Below, piece after piece: positions 40,053 through 48,658 of a stretch of DNA of 64,000 nucleotides. Numbering within the stretch: position 1 is the first letter of the stretch; the number at the start of each line of letters is the position of its first letter. Below the pieces are notes generated by a model, which was given only the letters and a program-made list of their open reading frames with translations, was not told where the DNA came from and ran no database searches. Origin of the DNA: Planctomycetota bacterium (lineage in GTDB: Bacteria > Planctomycetota > UBA1135 > GCA-002686595); the NCBI GenBank assembly GCA_002686945.1, contig NYYZ01000053.1, positions 26,308 to 90,307 on the forward strand. The letters run 5' to 3'. A program made the translations under genes and the position numbers.

Positions 40053-40861
40053 TGTTGGGGCACAAACAACTCAAGCGCGCCCCGTTCAATGCGCTCAAGA
40101 CCACAGACCTGCTTCGCTCCCACCAAGCCAGGCAGGGTCAGGTACAGATTCGCCCCATCAGCCGCACGACCACCCCGGTGATCGTGGCCCGAAGCCCAGG
40201 TCACAGGCTGAGATCCCGCCACATCCAGAAGCTGGAGCACCTCCTGATGATCCCAGGCCAGGAATTGCGCGCGAGCAGCCAGTGGATAAATCGGATGATG
40301 ACAGAGTAGGAGGCTTGCGGGGATTGGCCGGGCAAGTTCCTGCTTGAGCCACTCGCGCTGACGCTCCCCCAGGGCTCCATTCCAATCCACCGCCCAGGGC
40401 GCATCAGGATCTGGTTGACGAGCTAGGGCAGCCTGGGCTTCGGCCAGGGCGCTTGGATCCAAGTCCTTGTCGAAGAGCGAGACCGCCAGAGAATCGAGCA
40501 ACAGAATGCGCTGACCCTTGACCTCGATCGCACGCCGTGCCTGCTGCAAACCCAAGCGTTCAAGCAGTTCAGCACGGGGCAGGGAGAGACAATGGTTGCC
40601 GATCACATGCTCGCTGGGAGCGTCCAAGTCAGCAAGCACAGCAAGCACCTGGTCCAGCTCTCGCCGAGTGCGCTCAAGCCCTTCCTCATCGGAACCGTTG
40701 CCGTCCACCAGATCTCCCAACTGCACGACCAAGTCCACTCCCTCGTCGTTGAACAACCCGACCAATTGTCCCAACCGATCCAGGGAGGAACGGAACAGGC
40801 AGAAGCCCTTGTCCTCCCGGTCCGCATACTGTATGTCGGCGATCAAACCAATCTTGACCAT
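40049..40861 (-). CDS. Calcineurin-like metallophosphoesterase (ADP-ribose/CDP-alcohol diphosphatase type)
   Basis: MVKIGLIADIQYADREDKG, VQLGDLVDGNG, HVIGNHCL, LLLCHHPIYP, WASGHDHRGG. Confidence 0.9.
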   Translation of the reverse strand: MVKIGLIADIQYADREDKGFCLFRSSLDRLGQLVGLFNDEGVDLVVQLGDLVDGNGSDEEGLERTRRELDQVLAVLADLDAPSEHVIGNHCLSLPRAELLERLGLQQARRAIEVKGQRILLLDSLAVSLFDKDLDPSALAEAQAALARQPDPDAPWAVDWNGALGERQREWLKQELARPIPASLLLCHHPIYPLAARAQFLAWDHQEVLQLLDVAGSQPVTWASGHDHRGGRAADGANLYLTLPGLVGAKQVCGLERIERGALELFVPQH

Positions 40862-42471
40862 CAGCGAACTCTCCCGGGATCGGGCAGGTCTCGACGCACA
40901 AAAAGATCCAAAGGCGGGCCCTGGCCCAGATCGATCTCAATGCGTCGGTAGTCATCTTGAAACTTGGCACTCTGGTATAGATCCACCTCCCAGGGGTTGA
41001 TTTCCAGACGCCCGTCGACCCGCATGCCATTGCCCAACAGGATCCAGTGAGGACGCTCTTCAAGCATCCAATTTGTTGCGCTGCGATGGTGCCCTTTGAC
41101 CTTGACCCGCTCCAGATCGGGCTCCAGACCCAGAGAATGGCCATGTACTAGGCCCAGCAGATCCAGCACCTCGATCCCGGAATACCAGGCGATGGCGCCG
41201 ATGGGAGAGGTCCCAAGGCGTGTTCCCTCGGGCGCGTGTTCCCCAGCCCAGCGGCCTATCAAGCTCCAGCGTTCCTCAAATACCTGATGATCAAGGAAGC
41301 GCGCGCCGCGGCTGCGCAGGTCCTGATCGGGCAGGGCAGCGGGCCACTGCAACACCACACACAAGAGCCCCAACGCAAGCGGCTTGATCTGCCAGCGTTG
41401 AACGAGCACAGCGGCAGACCACAGACCGAGTGGAACCGCCGGCACGAAGAAACGGGACCAGGCAATGAAATCTCCCCCCACCACAACCACATACAGGGCG
41501 TACACCAAGAACCCCCAACCGATCACCCGGTCCACCGGCCGGGCGCTTGTGCCCAGAACAAGCAGCACTGCAGCCAGCGCTAACAATCCGGACCCAAGCA
41601 AGGCCAGGTCGCCGAGCAAGTAGTCGAGACCATAGGTCAGATCCACGGCCATGGGTAGAGCCTTGACTGAGTAGGAAATGGGAAGCAAACGGCCAAATAG
41701 GAACCAGCGCAATGCGCTCCAGCTGACGAGCGCCAAGAACGGTATTGCGGCACCCTTGGGCAGCCACCGGACAAGGCCTCTGCGCTCAGCTTCTTCGCGT
41801 GGGGCCACCACCATCCAAACCAGCCAGAGCAGGGCGCACTCCTGGCGCAAGAGACACGCGAGCCCCAGCCAGACCCCCGCCAATCGTTGGGCATGGCACC
41901 GATGCGCTTCATCTCCTTCCTCCGCCGTCACCAAGGCCATCAGCCAGAGGGCGATCAACGCGCTGAGCAGACTCGTCCCCAACCCCGCACAGGCATGAAA
42001 GGCAAAAGCCGGCGCCGCAGCCAGTATCCAGGCGGGTCCGCCGCTACGGGACCCCGTGCGCGCACCCCAGGCCCTACCCAGGGCCCAAACTGCAAGGCCC
42101 GCCCCCAGGACACCAAGCACGCGGCTCACATCCGGCGCCCAGAACCCAAGGCCTTGGCCCAGGGCCTGCAGACCGACCCAGAGGGGCACGGTGAATCCCT
42201 CAACCTGTTCGGCACCCCACCAGGAAAATCCGCGGCCCTCGAGCAGGCTGCGCCCAAAGACCTGACAAATGAAGTCATCGTCCAAGGGACCCGCGTTCCA
42301 GTAACTCGCCCCGTGCAACAGGGCAAGCAGAACGGCCGCGAAGGCCAGAGACCAGCGCCTCACGGGCACTCTTCTTGGCAGGAGTCGAAGCAGGATCTTG
42401 ACACGCCAACATACTACCGGGGAAACCGCGCGCAGACGGGTATGGACTTGAAGCCAGCAAGAACGGAACAT
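40861..42471 (-). CDS. GT-C type membrane glycosyltransferase (AftB-like); true start probably internal
   Basis: NAGPLDDDFICQVFGRSLLEGRGFSWWGAEQVEGFTVPLW motif, about ten TM segments. Confidence 0.7.
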   Translation of the reverse strand: MFRSCWLQVHTRLRAVSPVVCWRVKILLRLLPRRVPVRRWSLAFAAVLLALLHGASYWNAGPLDDDFICQVFGRSLLEGRGFSWWGAEQVEGFTVPLWVGLQALGQGLGFWAPDVSRVLGVLGAGLAVWALGRAWGARTGSRSGGPAWILAAAPAFAFHACAGLGTSLLSALIALWLMALVTAEEGDEAHRCHAQRLAGVWLGLACLLRQECALLWLVWMVVAPREEAERRGLVRWLPKGAAIPFLALVSWSALRWFLFGRLLPISYSVKALPMAVDLTYGLDYLLGDLALLGSGLLALAAVLLVLGTSARPVDRVIGWGFLVYALYVVVVGGDFIAWSRFFVPAVPLGLWSAAVLVQRWQIKPLALGLLCVVLQWPAALPDQDLRSRGARFLDHQVFEERWSLIGRWAGEHAPEGTRLGTSPIGAIAWYSGIEVLDLLGLVHGHSLGLEPDLERVKVKGHHRSATNWMLEERPHWILLGNGMRVDGRLEINPWEVDLYQSAKFQDDYRRIEIDLGQGPPLDLFVRRDLPDPGRVR

Positions 42472-42477
42472 GCGGCC

Positions 42478-44358
42478 ATGCGCGTCCTGATTGCCTCAGC
42501 CCCCCATGCCGACACCTTCGGCTACTCAATGCCCCCACCGGGCTTGTTGCGCCTGGGCGGTGCCCTCGAAGCAGCGGGACACGAGACCCTGCTGGAAGAC
42601 CTGGCCTTCCGACAGGCAGAAGGATCCTTGGGCTCCGGCGACCACATCTTTCAGAAGGCTGCCGAATTCTTGGCCGCCCAAGGCCCAATCGACATGTTGG
42701 GGCTCTCGGTCATGGGTGCCACTCTGCCTGCCGCCCTGCTCATCGCCCAACACTTCCGCGCCCTGGAACCCACAACGCCCATCGTCCTGGGAGGACCTGG
42801 GGCCAGCGCAATCGATGTGGCACTCCTGGAGCGATTCAAGGCCATCGATGTGGTGGTGCGCGGGGAGGGAGAACAGACTCTTCCAAACATGCTGCGGCGC
42901 ATGGCAGAGGGCCGCGATCTGGTGGGTGTGGCGGGCATAACACGACGCGATCTGGATGGCCAAGTGATTGTCGAAGCGGATCAACCCTTGATCGGGGACT
43001 TGAACGAGGTGCCCCCTCCAGCCTGGCATCTGGTCGCGCCGCTCCTCTCCTACAAGGAAATCAGCGGTGAAGACGAGGGCCTGGTACCCATCGACTCCGG
43101 ACGCGGCTGCTCCTACGACTGCTCCTTCTGCAGCATCGGCCGCTATTGGAAACGCCACTCCCGTTGCCTGCCCCCGGAACAATTGGTGGACGAGGTCCTG
43201 CAAGCCACATCTCTGGCGGGTGCTCGTCAGGCCTACCTGTGCCACGACCTGTTTGGAGCGGACCGCAAGCACGCACTGGCCTTCTGCGAGGAAATGAAGA
43301 AACGGGGGAACGGCACTCCCTGGGAGTGCCGGGCGCGGGTGGATCACCTGGACCTGCAACTCCTGCAAGCCATGGCCCAGGCTGGCTGCTACCGGGTGCT
43401 GCTGGGCATCGAGTCAGCCGACCATCAGGTGCGGCGGGCAAACAACAAGAACACCTCAGAAGACCTGGATCCCCTGGGGGTTCTGGACGACTGCGCCACA
43501 GCGAAGATCACTCCTATTCTCTCCTTTATTCTGGGGCTGCCCGGAGAGGACTCAGCGGCTCTGGCCCTTAGCTTGGACATGGCCTCTGATGCAGCCTTAC
43601 GCGCGGGGGTCAACCTTTCCTTTCATCTAGTCAATCCCCAACCTGGATGCGAGTTGGGAGTGAAATTCCAAGGCAGGACCCAGCGAGTGGAAGGCATCCC
43701 TCCGGACATGGCTCTTGGCGCGGGCGACAGTCCCGCGGAACAAATTCTGATCGAGGCGCATCCGGACGTCTTCTCTACCTGGCACCAACTTCCCCACTCC
43801 GAAGAGCACTTGAAAGAGCTGGCCAAGATCGCCAGGAAACTGCCTCTTCTGCTGCAGCGCCATGCGCGCACCTTCGCCCTCTTGCGGCCGCACCTGGGCC
43901 TGGACAGTTTGGCTCTATTTAGGGCCTGGAGGGCCGCTGGGAGGTCTTTTGCAGGTTTTGTGCGTTCCCAGGCCGACCCCTTGCTGGACGATGTTCTGGC
44001 CTGGGAAGAAGCCCAGATTCGTCAGGCACAGGAGCCACTTCACTCCGCTCCCGGGGCCTGCCACCCTGACAGCCGCCCGATCCCCGTGGGAGAGATTCTG
44101 AGGGTCAACCACGACCTCCCCAACCTGGGACCAAATTGCCTGCGACCCGAGGCAGACCCCACCCACATGCTGGTGCAACGCTCCCCAGGAGCTCTGGCCT
44201 GTACGCGCACCTTGAAAATCACGGAGGACATCGCTCGGGTACTTGAGACCCTGACCGGAATCCAGACCACCAGCGAGTTGGAGAGCAACCACCCCGGCCT
44301 CCAACAAACGATCCAACAACTCGCCGAAGCGGGTCTCGTCACAACCAATCAATCATGA
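42478..44358 (+). CDS. B12-binding radical SAM enzyme (rSAM1) with PqqD/RRE-like C-terminal region
   Basis: MRVLIASAPHADTFGYSMPPPGLLRLGGALEAAGHE B12 domain, IVLGGPGAS, RGEGEQTL, DSGRGCSYDCSFCSIG CX3CX2C; the ORF-track start at 41887 lies antisense to the neighbouring gene. Confidence 0.93.
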   Translation: MRVLIASAPHADTFGYSMPPPGLLRLGGALEAAGHETLLEDLAFRQAEGSLGSGDHIFQKAAEFLAAQGPIDMLGLSVMGATLPAALLIAQHFRALEPTTPIVLGGPGASAIDVALLERFKAIDVVVRGEGEQTLPNMLRRMAEGRDLVGVAGITRRDLDGQVIVEADQPLIGDLNEVPPPAWHLVAPLLSYKEISGEDEGLVPIDSGRGCSYDCSFCSIGRYWKRHSRCLPPEQLVDEVLQATSLAGARQAYLCHDLFGADRKHALAFCEEMKKRGNGTPWECRARVDHLDLQLLQAMAQAGCYRVLLGIESADHQVRRANNKNTSEDLDPLGVLDDCATAKITPILSFILGLPGEDSAALALSLDMASDAALRAGVNLSFHLVNPQPGCELGVKFQGRTQRVEGIPPDMALGAGDSPAEQILIEAHPDVFSTWHQLPHSEEHLKELAKIARKLPLLLQRHARTFALLRPHLGLDSLALFRAWRAAGRSFAGFVRSQADPLLDDVLAWEEAQIRQAQEPLHSAPGACHPDSRPIPVGEILRVNHDLPNLGPNCLRPEADPTHMLVQRSPGALACTRTLKITEDIARVLETLTGIQTTSELESNHPGLQQTIQQLAEAGLVTTNQS

Positions 44359-46661
44359 CATCAACTGAAGCCTTCCCCATCACGCTGGCCTTTCCCCCAC
44401 AGGGCCATTTCACTCAACCCTATCTGGCCCTGCCCTGCCTCAAAGCATGGTTGCACCAGGGCGGCCACCGGGATGTGGAGCTGCGTGACCTTTCTGTGGA
44501 AGCCTACGACCACTTCCTCTCAGCGGATTATCTGGACTACGCGCGCCACCGGGCGGCGGCATGTTTGGAGACCGAACGACATGAAACGCATGGGACTCCC
44601 GAGCTGAATTTTGAGAACATGCGTGCCTGGCGCGCGGCAGTCGAAACAGAGGTCAGCGCCCAAGCCCTGATCGACACCATCGACCAGGCCAAAGAAGTCC
44701 TGCGCGGACCGGATTGCTTTGATCCAGAAAAGTACATTCCAGCTGTTCGAGCCCTCTACCACGGTCTGCGAGTTGTGTCCGCAGCGCACCACCCCAGTGA
44801 GTTGACGCCCCACAACTTCACCATGCGCTATGCCAACGACCGCTCCAAGGAGATCCTGGCTGCAACCCTCGATGCACAAGAAAACCCTTTCATCAAGTTC
44901 TTCTCCGAGGAAGTGCTGCCCGGCCTGATAGAGCGCCAACCCCGGGTACTGGGCTTGTCGGTGATCTATGGCAGTCAGTTGATTCCTGCCCTGACCCTGG
45001 GTCGCATGGTCAAAGAGGCCCTGCCCAATTGTCATGTGACTGCGGGGGGGGGATTCCTGGCCTACATCGGCCACAAACTGACCCAGGCACCGGGCATGCA
45101 CGTCTGCCTGGACTCGATCATATTCCACGAAGGAGAGGCGCCCCTGCTGGCCCTCTGCAATGTGCTCAAAGCCGCAACAGAGGGGGAAACCGTCGATTTG
45201 AGCGAGATCGGCGGCCTGACCTGGTTTGACCGCCGTGAAGAACTCCAGGTTCGGAACAACGGACCCGCCCACCCTGTCAAACTCGATGAAGCACCCGTTC
45301 CCGACTTCCGAGGCCTGCCCTTCGAACTGTATTTCTCCCCGGAAACCGTCATTCCCTATGACATCAACCGGGGCTGCTACTACGGAGAGTGCACCTTCTG
45401 CACGCTGCCCACGGTAATCGGTCCCGGTTATCGCACACGCAATGCCTCAACAATCGCCAAGCATGTGGCCGAGTTGCGCGACCACTATGACTCAACGCAC
45501 TTCAACTTCATTACCGACTGCATGCCTCCGGGAATGATCCGTGACTTGCCCGAAGCTCTGATCGAGAGCAACGCGGGCATTACCTGGTGGAGTGATGCGC
45601 GGGTCGAACCCAAGGCCTATGACGAGCAAGGTGCCCAACGCTTGTACGCATCAGGCTGCCGCAAGTTGCTCTTCGGCTATGAGACCGCCACGCCGCGGCT
45701 ACTCAAACTGATGAAGAAAGGCCAGTCCCTCAAGGCCACCGCCCAAGTGGCGGAGAACTGCAACAAGGCGGGAATCAGCGTCACCTGGTACGCCATGGTC
45801 GGCTTCCCTTCCGAAACCCGCGAAGAGGCCAGAGCAACCTTGGCCTTCATCCAGGAGAACGCCCCCGCGGTACGCGAAGTCAGCCTGCAGACTTTTCATA
45901 TCGACGAGGTGGCCGAGGTCTACCACCAGCCCGATCAGTTCGGCATCAAGATTCTCAGCGACGAAGAAGCGGACCTGCAGCTCTATCATGACTACGAAGC
46001 GTCCAGCGGCATGACACAGCAGGAAGCCGCAGAGATGTTCGAGGAGATGATGACTGGCTTGCGCGAGTCCTTGCCCCTCTTCAAGGGGGACAACATCTTC
46101 TACTTCATGCAGAAGTCCCACTACTTCCTGCAACTGGCCCGGGGCCTGAGGCCTGACGAGTTCGTCGAACTTTGCGCCCAGCGCAAGCAGAAACTGCAGG
46201 CCCGGGACGCACATCCCAGCCTCACCCCCACCACTGGCCTGGGCCTGCGAGACCTGCCCTTCTCGTACACCAGCGTGATCCAAACCCTGGGCCATCCCCT
46301 GGCCCGGGCTGCCCGGCCAGACTTCCTGACGGGCCGCTTTGTGACGGATGCAGAGGAAGAGGCCCGCGCCCAACTGGGCGGAGTACCCCGCGGCCAATCG
46401 GTGCTGGCCTACGACCCTCTCAACCACGAGTTCCTGGAAATCTCCCCGGATGCCCGCAAGCTGATCGAGGCCCTCGGGCAGGCTGGTAGCCTCGAAGCCC
46501 TGCTCGACACACTCAGCCCGGACGCCCCGGACACCGGACGCACGTATGAAAAGATCGTCTCCTTCGCCCGTGACCTCCACCGCGGCGGCCTGCTCACTGT
46601 GAATTGCACGACCCTGCCAGAAGCCCGAACCAATCCCCGACCCCTCACCCAACATGCCTAA
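44355..46661 (+). CDS. B12-binding radical SAM enzyme (rSAM2), RiPP-maturase-like, with PqqD/RRE-like C-terminal region
   Basis: DINRGCYYGECTFCTLPTVIGPGYRTRNASTIAKHVAEL; GESE-like HEGEAPLLAL; ATGA overlap with rSAM1 stop. Confidence 0.92.
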   Translation: MTSTEAFPITLAFPPQGHFTQPYLALPCLKAWLHQGGHRDVELRDLSVEAYDHFLSADYLDYARHRAAACLETERHETHGTPELNFENMRAWRAAVETEVSAQALIDTIDQAKEVLRGPDCFDPEKYIPAVRALYHGLRVVSAAHHPSELTPHNFTMRYANDRSKEILAATLDAQENPFIKFFSEEVLPGLIERQPRVLGLSVIYGSQLIPALTLGRMVKEALPNCHVTAGGGFLAYIGHKLTQAPGMHVCLDSIIFHEGEAPLLALCNVLKAATEGETVDLSEIGGLTWFDRREELQVRNNGPAHPVKLDEAPVPDFRGLPFELYFSPETVIPYDINRGCYYGECTFCTLPTVIGPGYRTRNASTIAKHVAELRDHYDSTHFNFITDCMPPGMIRDLPEALIESNAGITWWSDARVEPKAYDEQGAQRLYASGCRKLLFGYETATPRLLKLMKKGQSLKATAQVAENCNKAGISVTWYAMVGFPSETREEARATLAFIQENAPAVREVSLQTFHIDEVAEVYHQPDQFGIKILSDEEADLQLYHDYEASSGMTQQEAAEMFEEMMTGLRESLPLFKGDNIFYFMQKSHYFLQLARGLRPDEFVELCAQRKQKLQARDAHPSLTPTTGLGLRDLPFSYTSVIQTLGHPLARAARPDFLTGRFVTDAEEEARAQLGGVPRGQSVLAYDPLNHEFLEISPDARKLIEALGQAGSLEALLDTLSPDAPDTGRTYEKIVSFARDLHRGGLLTVNCTTLPEARTNPRPLTQHA

Positions 46662-46839
46662 TACCAACAAGAACGAACAGACCGAAGAACAGACTGCCGA
46701 GCAGGACTCAAGCCAGGCCCCGACCAAGGAAGAGAGCCCCTCGCCCCTGGCGGACCTCGATCTGTCCAACCTGGACCTGACCATCGAGTCGGTGGAAGAG
46801 CGCATCAGTCCGAGCGAAACCAACGTGTTCGACAAATAG
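46654..46839 (+). CDS. 61-aa acidic peptide, candidate RiPP precursor
   Basis: MPNTNKNEQTEEQTAEQDSSQAPTKEESPSPLADLDLSNLDLTIESVEERISPSETNVFDK; ATG overlaps rSAM2 TAA (ATGCCTAA). Confidence 0.75.
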   Translation: MPNTNKNEQTEEQTAEQDSSQAPTKEESPSPLADLDLSNLDLTIESVEERISPSETNVFDK

Positions 46840-46891
46840 TCAAGGACCACGGGACTTGTCCCCAGGGGCAGGCAACCGGCAGGATGAGACC

Positions 46892-47968
46892 ATGGTTGGT
46901 CTTCGCTTGTTGCCCCTGTTGATGGGCGCCGTACTCCTGGGCCCAGCTTTCATCGAGGCTCAGACTCCCGGAGACTCCCTTGACCCGGATGCCGCACCTC
47001 AGGACCCTGCTCTCCCAGAAGCATCCCGCGGCGATCCCCACGCTTCCTGGCTGGCGCGGCTGATCTCAGACGGGCGACCCACACGGCTCGAAGACCTCAG
47101 CGGGCTCTCCTGCGCAGGCTGCCACAAGACCATCACCGAAGAGTGGCGTCATTCGACCCATGCGACTGCTTGGATCGATCCGCACTACAATCAGGCTCTG
47201 AAAAAAATCCGTCGCAAGCGCGGCTGTACCGGTTGCCACGCACCCGTGCCTCTTCTGGGCAAGCCACCCACCAAGATCCCCGCCACCCGCAAAGACGATC
47301 CGCACCTGGGTGTCACCTGCACCACATGCCATCTAGCAGAGGACGGCAAGACCATGCTTGGGCCCGAAGGGCATGCCAATGAGGGGCACCCGAGCGAAGC
47401 TCGTGAGATCTTCAACCACGAGGTATCCAACGCCCTCTGCATAACCTGCCACAATGTGAACATTGGCCCTGTTCTAGGCGTAGCGAAGGATTTCGAGGCT
47501 TCTGACCAGGCAGAGCTCGGTGATTCCTGCGTGGGTTGTCACATGCCCGCGATCAAACGGGACTGGGCAAACGACGAACTCAGCGGCAAGCCCGGCATGG
47601 TCCGCTCGGGCCGCAGCCACCGCCTGGAGACCTCCAGGGATCCGGCCTTCTTGCGAGAGGCTATGAACTTGGCGGGGAAGTTCACCAACGCCGGCGCGCT
47701 GCTCACCGTGACCAACCTGACTGGACATCGGGTACCAGGCCTGATCGGGCGCGAATTGACTCTACGCCTCTCCCTCTACAACGCCAGAGGGCAACGTCTC
47801 TCACGCCTGAGCCACACCTTCAGCCATCGCTCTCACCTACCAGTGGAAGCGGACTTTGAACTGGCCCTTGAAGGACTTGGCGCCACTGAATTGCGGGTCA
47901 CGGGCACACACAAGGCTCCCGGCATGGTGAAGCCGGTGACCTTCATCGAACGCACTTTTGAACGCTGA
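46892..47968 (+). CDS. Secreted multiheme cytochrome c (five CxxCH)
   Basis: Signal peptide MVGLRLLPLLMGAVLLGPAFIEAQ; CAGCH, CTGCH, CTTCH, CITCH, CVGCH. Confidence 0.92.
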   Translation: MVGLRLLPLLMGAVLLGPAFIEAQTPGDSLDPDAAPQDPALPEASRGDPHASWLARLISDGRPTRLEDLSGLSCAGCHKTITEEWRHSTHATAWIDPHYNQALKKIRRKRGCTGCHAPVPLLGKPPTKIPATRKDDPHLGVTCTTCHLAEDGKTMLGPEGHANEGHPSEAREIFNHEVSNALCITCHNVNIGPVLGVAKDFEASDQAELGDSCVGCHMPAIKRDWANDELSGKPGMVRSGRSHRLETSRDPAFLREAMNLAGKFTNAGALLTVTNLTGHRVPGLIGRELTLRLSLYNARGQRLSRLSHTFSHRSHLPVEADFELALEGLGATELRVTGTHKAPGMVKPVTFIERTFER

Positions 47969-47994
47969 GTTCCTCAGCACAGAGGCCAATCCAG

Positions 47995-48041
47995 AAAAAA
48001 GGGCGACGCCCCTCAGCAAGTTCTTGCCGAGGGGCGCCGCC
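47995..48041 (-). terminator. Intrinsic terminator oriented on the minus strand
   Basis: Minus strand: GGCGGCGCCCCTC-GGCAAGAACTTGCT-GAGGGGCGTCGCC-C-TTTTTT; 13-bp stem with one G.U pair, then T6. Confidence 0.75.
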
Positions 48042-48658
48042 GCCTCCTTCGCCACTCGCTCCGCGATCCCCTGCGAATCGGGTGGCTTTTCTTCTCTTCT
48101 TCCGTCTCCCCTCAGGATGACGCCTGGACGTGGGAACTGTCGGGTGAGAGGTCCGATGCCCGGGCTCATGGTGAATACGACCGAGATCCGCCAGCGCTAC
48201 CAAATACTCTGTAAATCTAGGGTCTTCGAATCCGATTTCCTGCCCCAAGAACCCTGGGGCAGCTTCAGGGCCCCCAAAGCTGCTTCACAATGGCACATGT
48301 GCGCTGGTGCACACTCAGGGGGAGGTAGCAGCCTGAATCACATGGCAGTATTGGCACTTTTTTCCGGGCTCATCTACCGGCCTCAGGGAGTTTGAGCACC
48401 CCCGCAAAAGTCGATGAGAAGCCCTCAATCCAAGGAATCCAAGACTAGGCCCATCCACCCGTTGCCCAGCCGCGCCTGATGAGTAGACTCTGCGCGCAAT
48501 ATCTGCCTATCCGCCCAAAGCCTGCACCGTCAGACGGTCCTGGTTTCCCTGCAACGCTGCCCCTCGGGCTCCCCTCTGCGCCAACCAGCGGGCCCCATCA
48601 GCAACCCCTAATCAGCCCGGACCAGCCACCGACTCCAGGCCCCGGTCCCATCGACACC

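Noticed and set aside
41887-42477. N-terminal extension of the rSAM1 ORF
   Set aside because: Antisense to the GT-C membrane protein and low-complexity; the B12-domain start MRVLIASAP at 42478 is far better.
42478-46661. Alternative reading of the rSAM pair as ordinary lipid/cofactor biosynthesis enzymes
   Set aside because: Not excluded, but the coupled short peptide and the two RRE-like tails fit peptide maturation better.
47943-48248. 101-aa minus-strand ORF after the cytochrome gene
   Set aside because: It runs through the strong minus-strand terminator hairpin and has low-complexity composition.
48190-48262. tRNA/tmRNA-like fragments (CTGTAAATC, TTCGAATCC on plus; GGGGCAG...GGATTCGA on minus, next to CTGCCCC)
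   Set aside because: They resemble a tRNA-Tyr anticodon loop/T-loop and a tmRNA 5' end, but the anticodon and T stems do not pair, and no tag reading frame or proper 3' domain could be found. Treated as coincidence or a decayed remnant; an Infernal/tRNAscan run would settle it.
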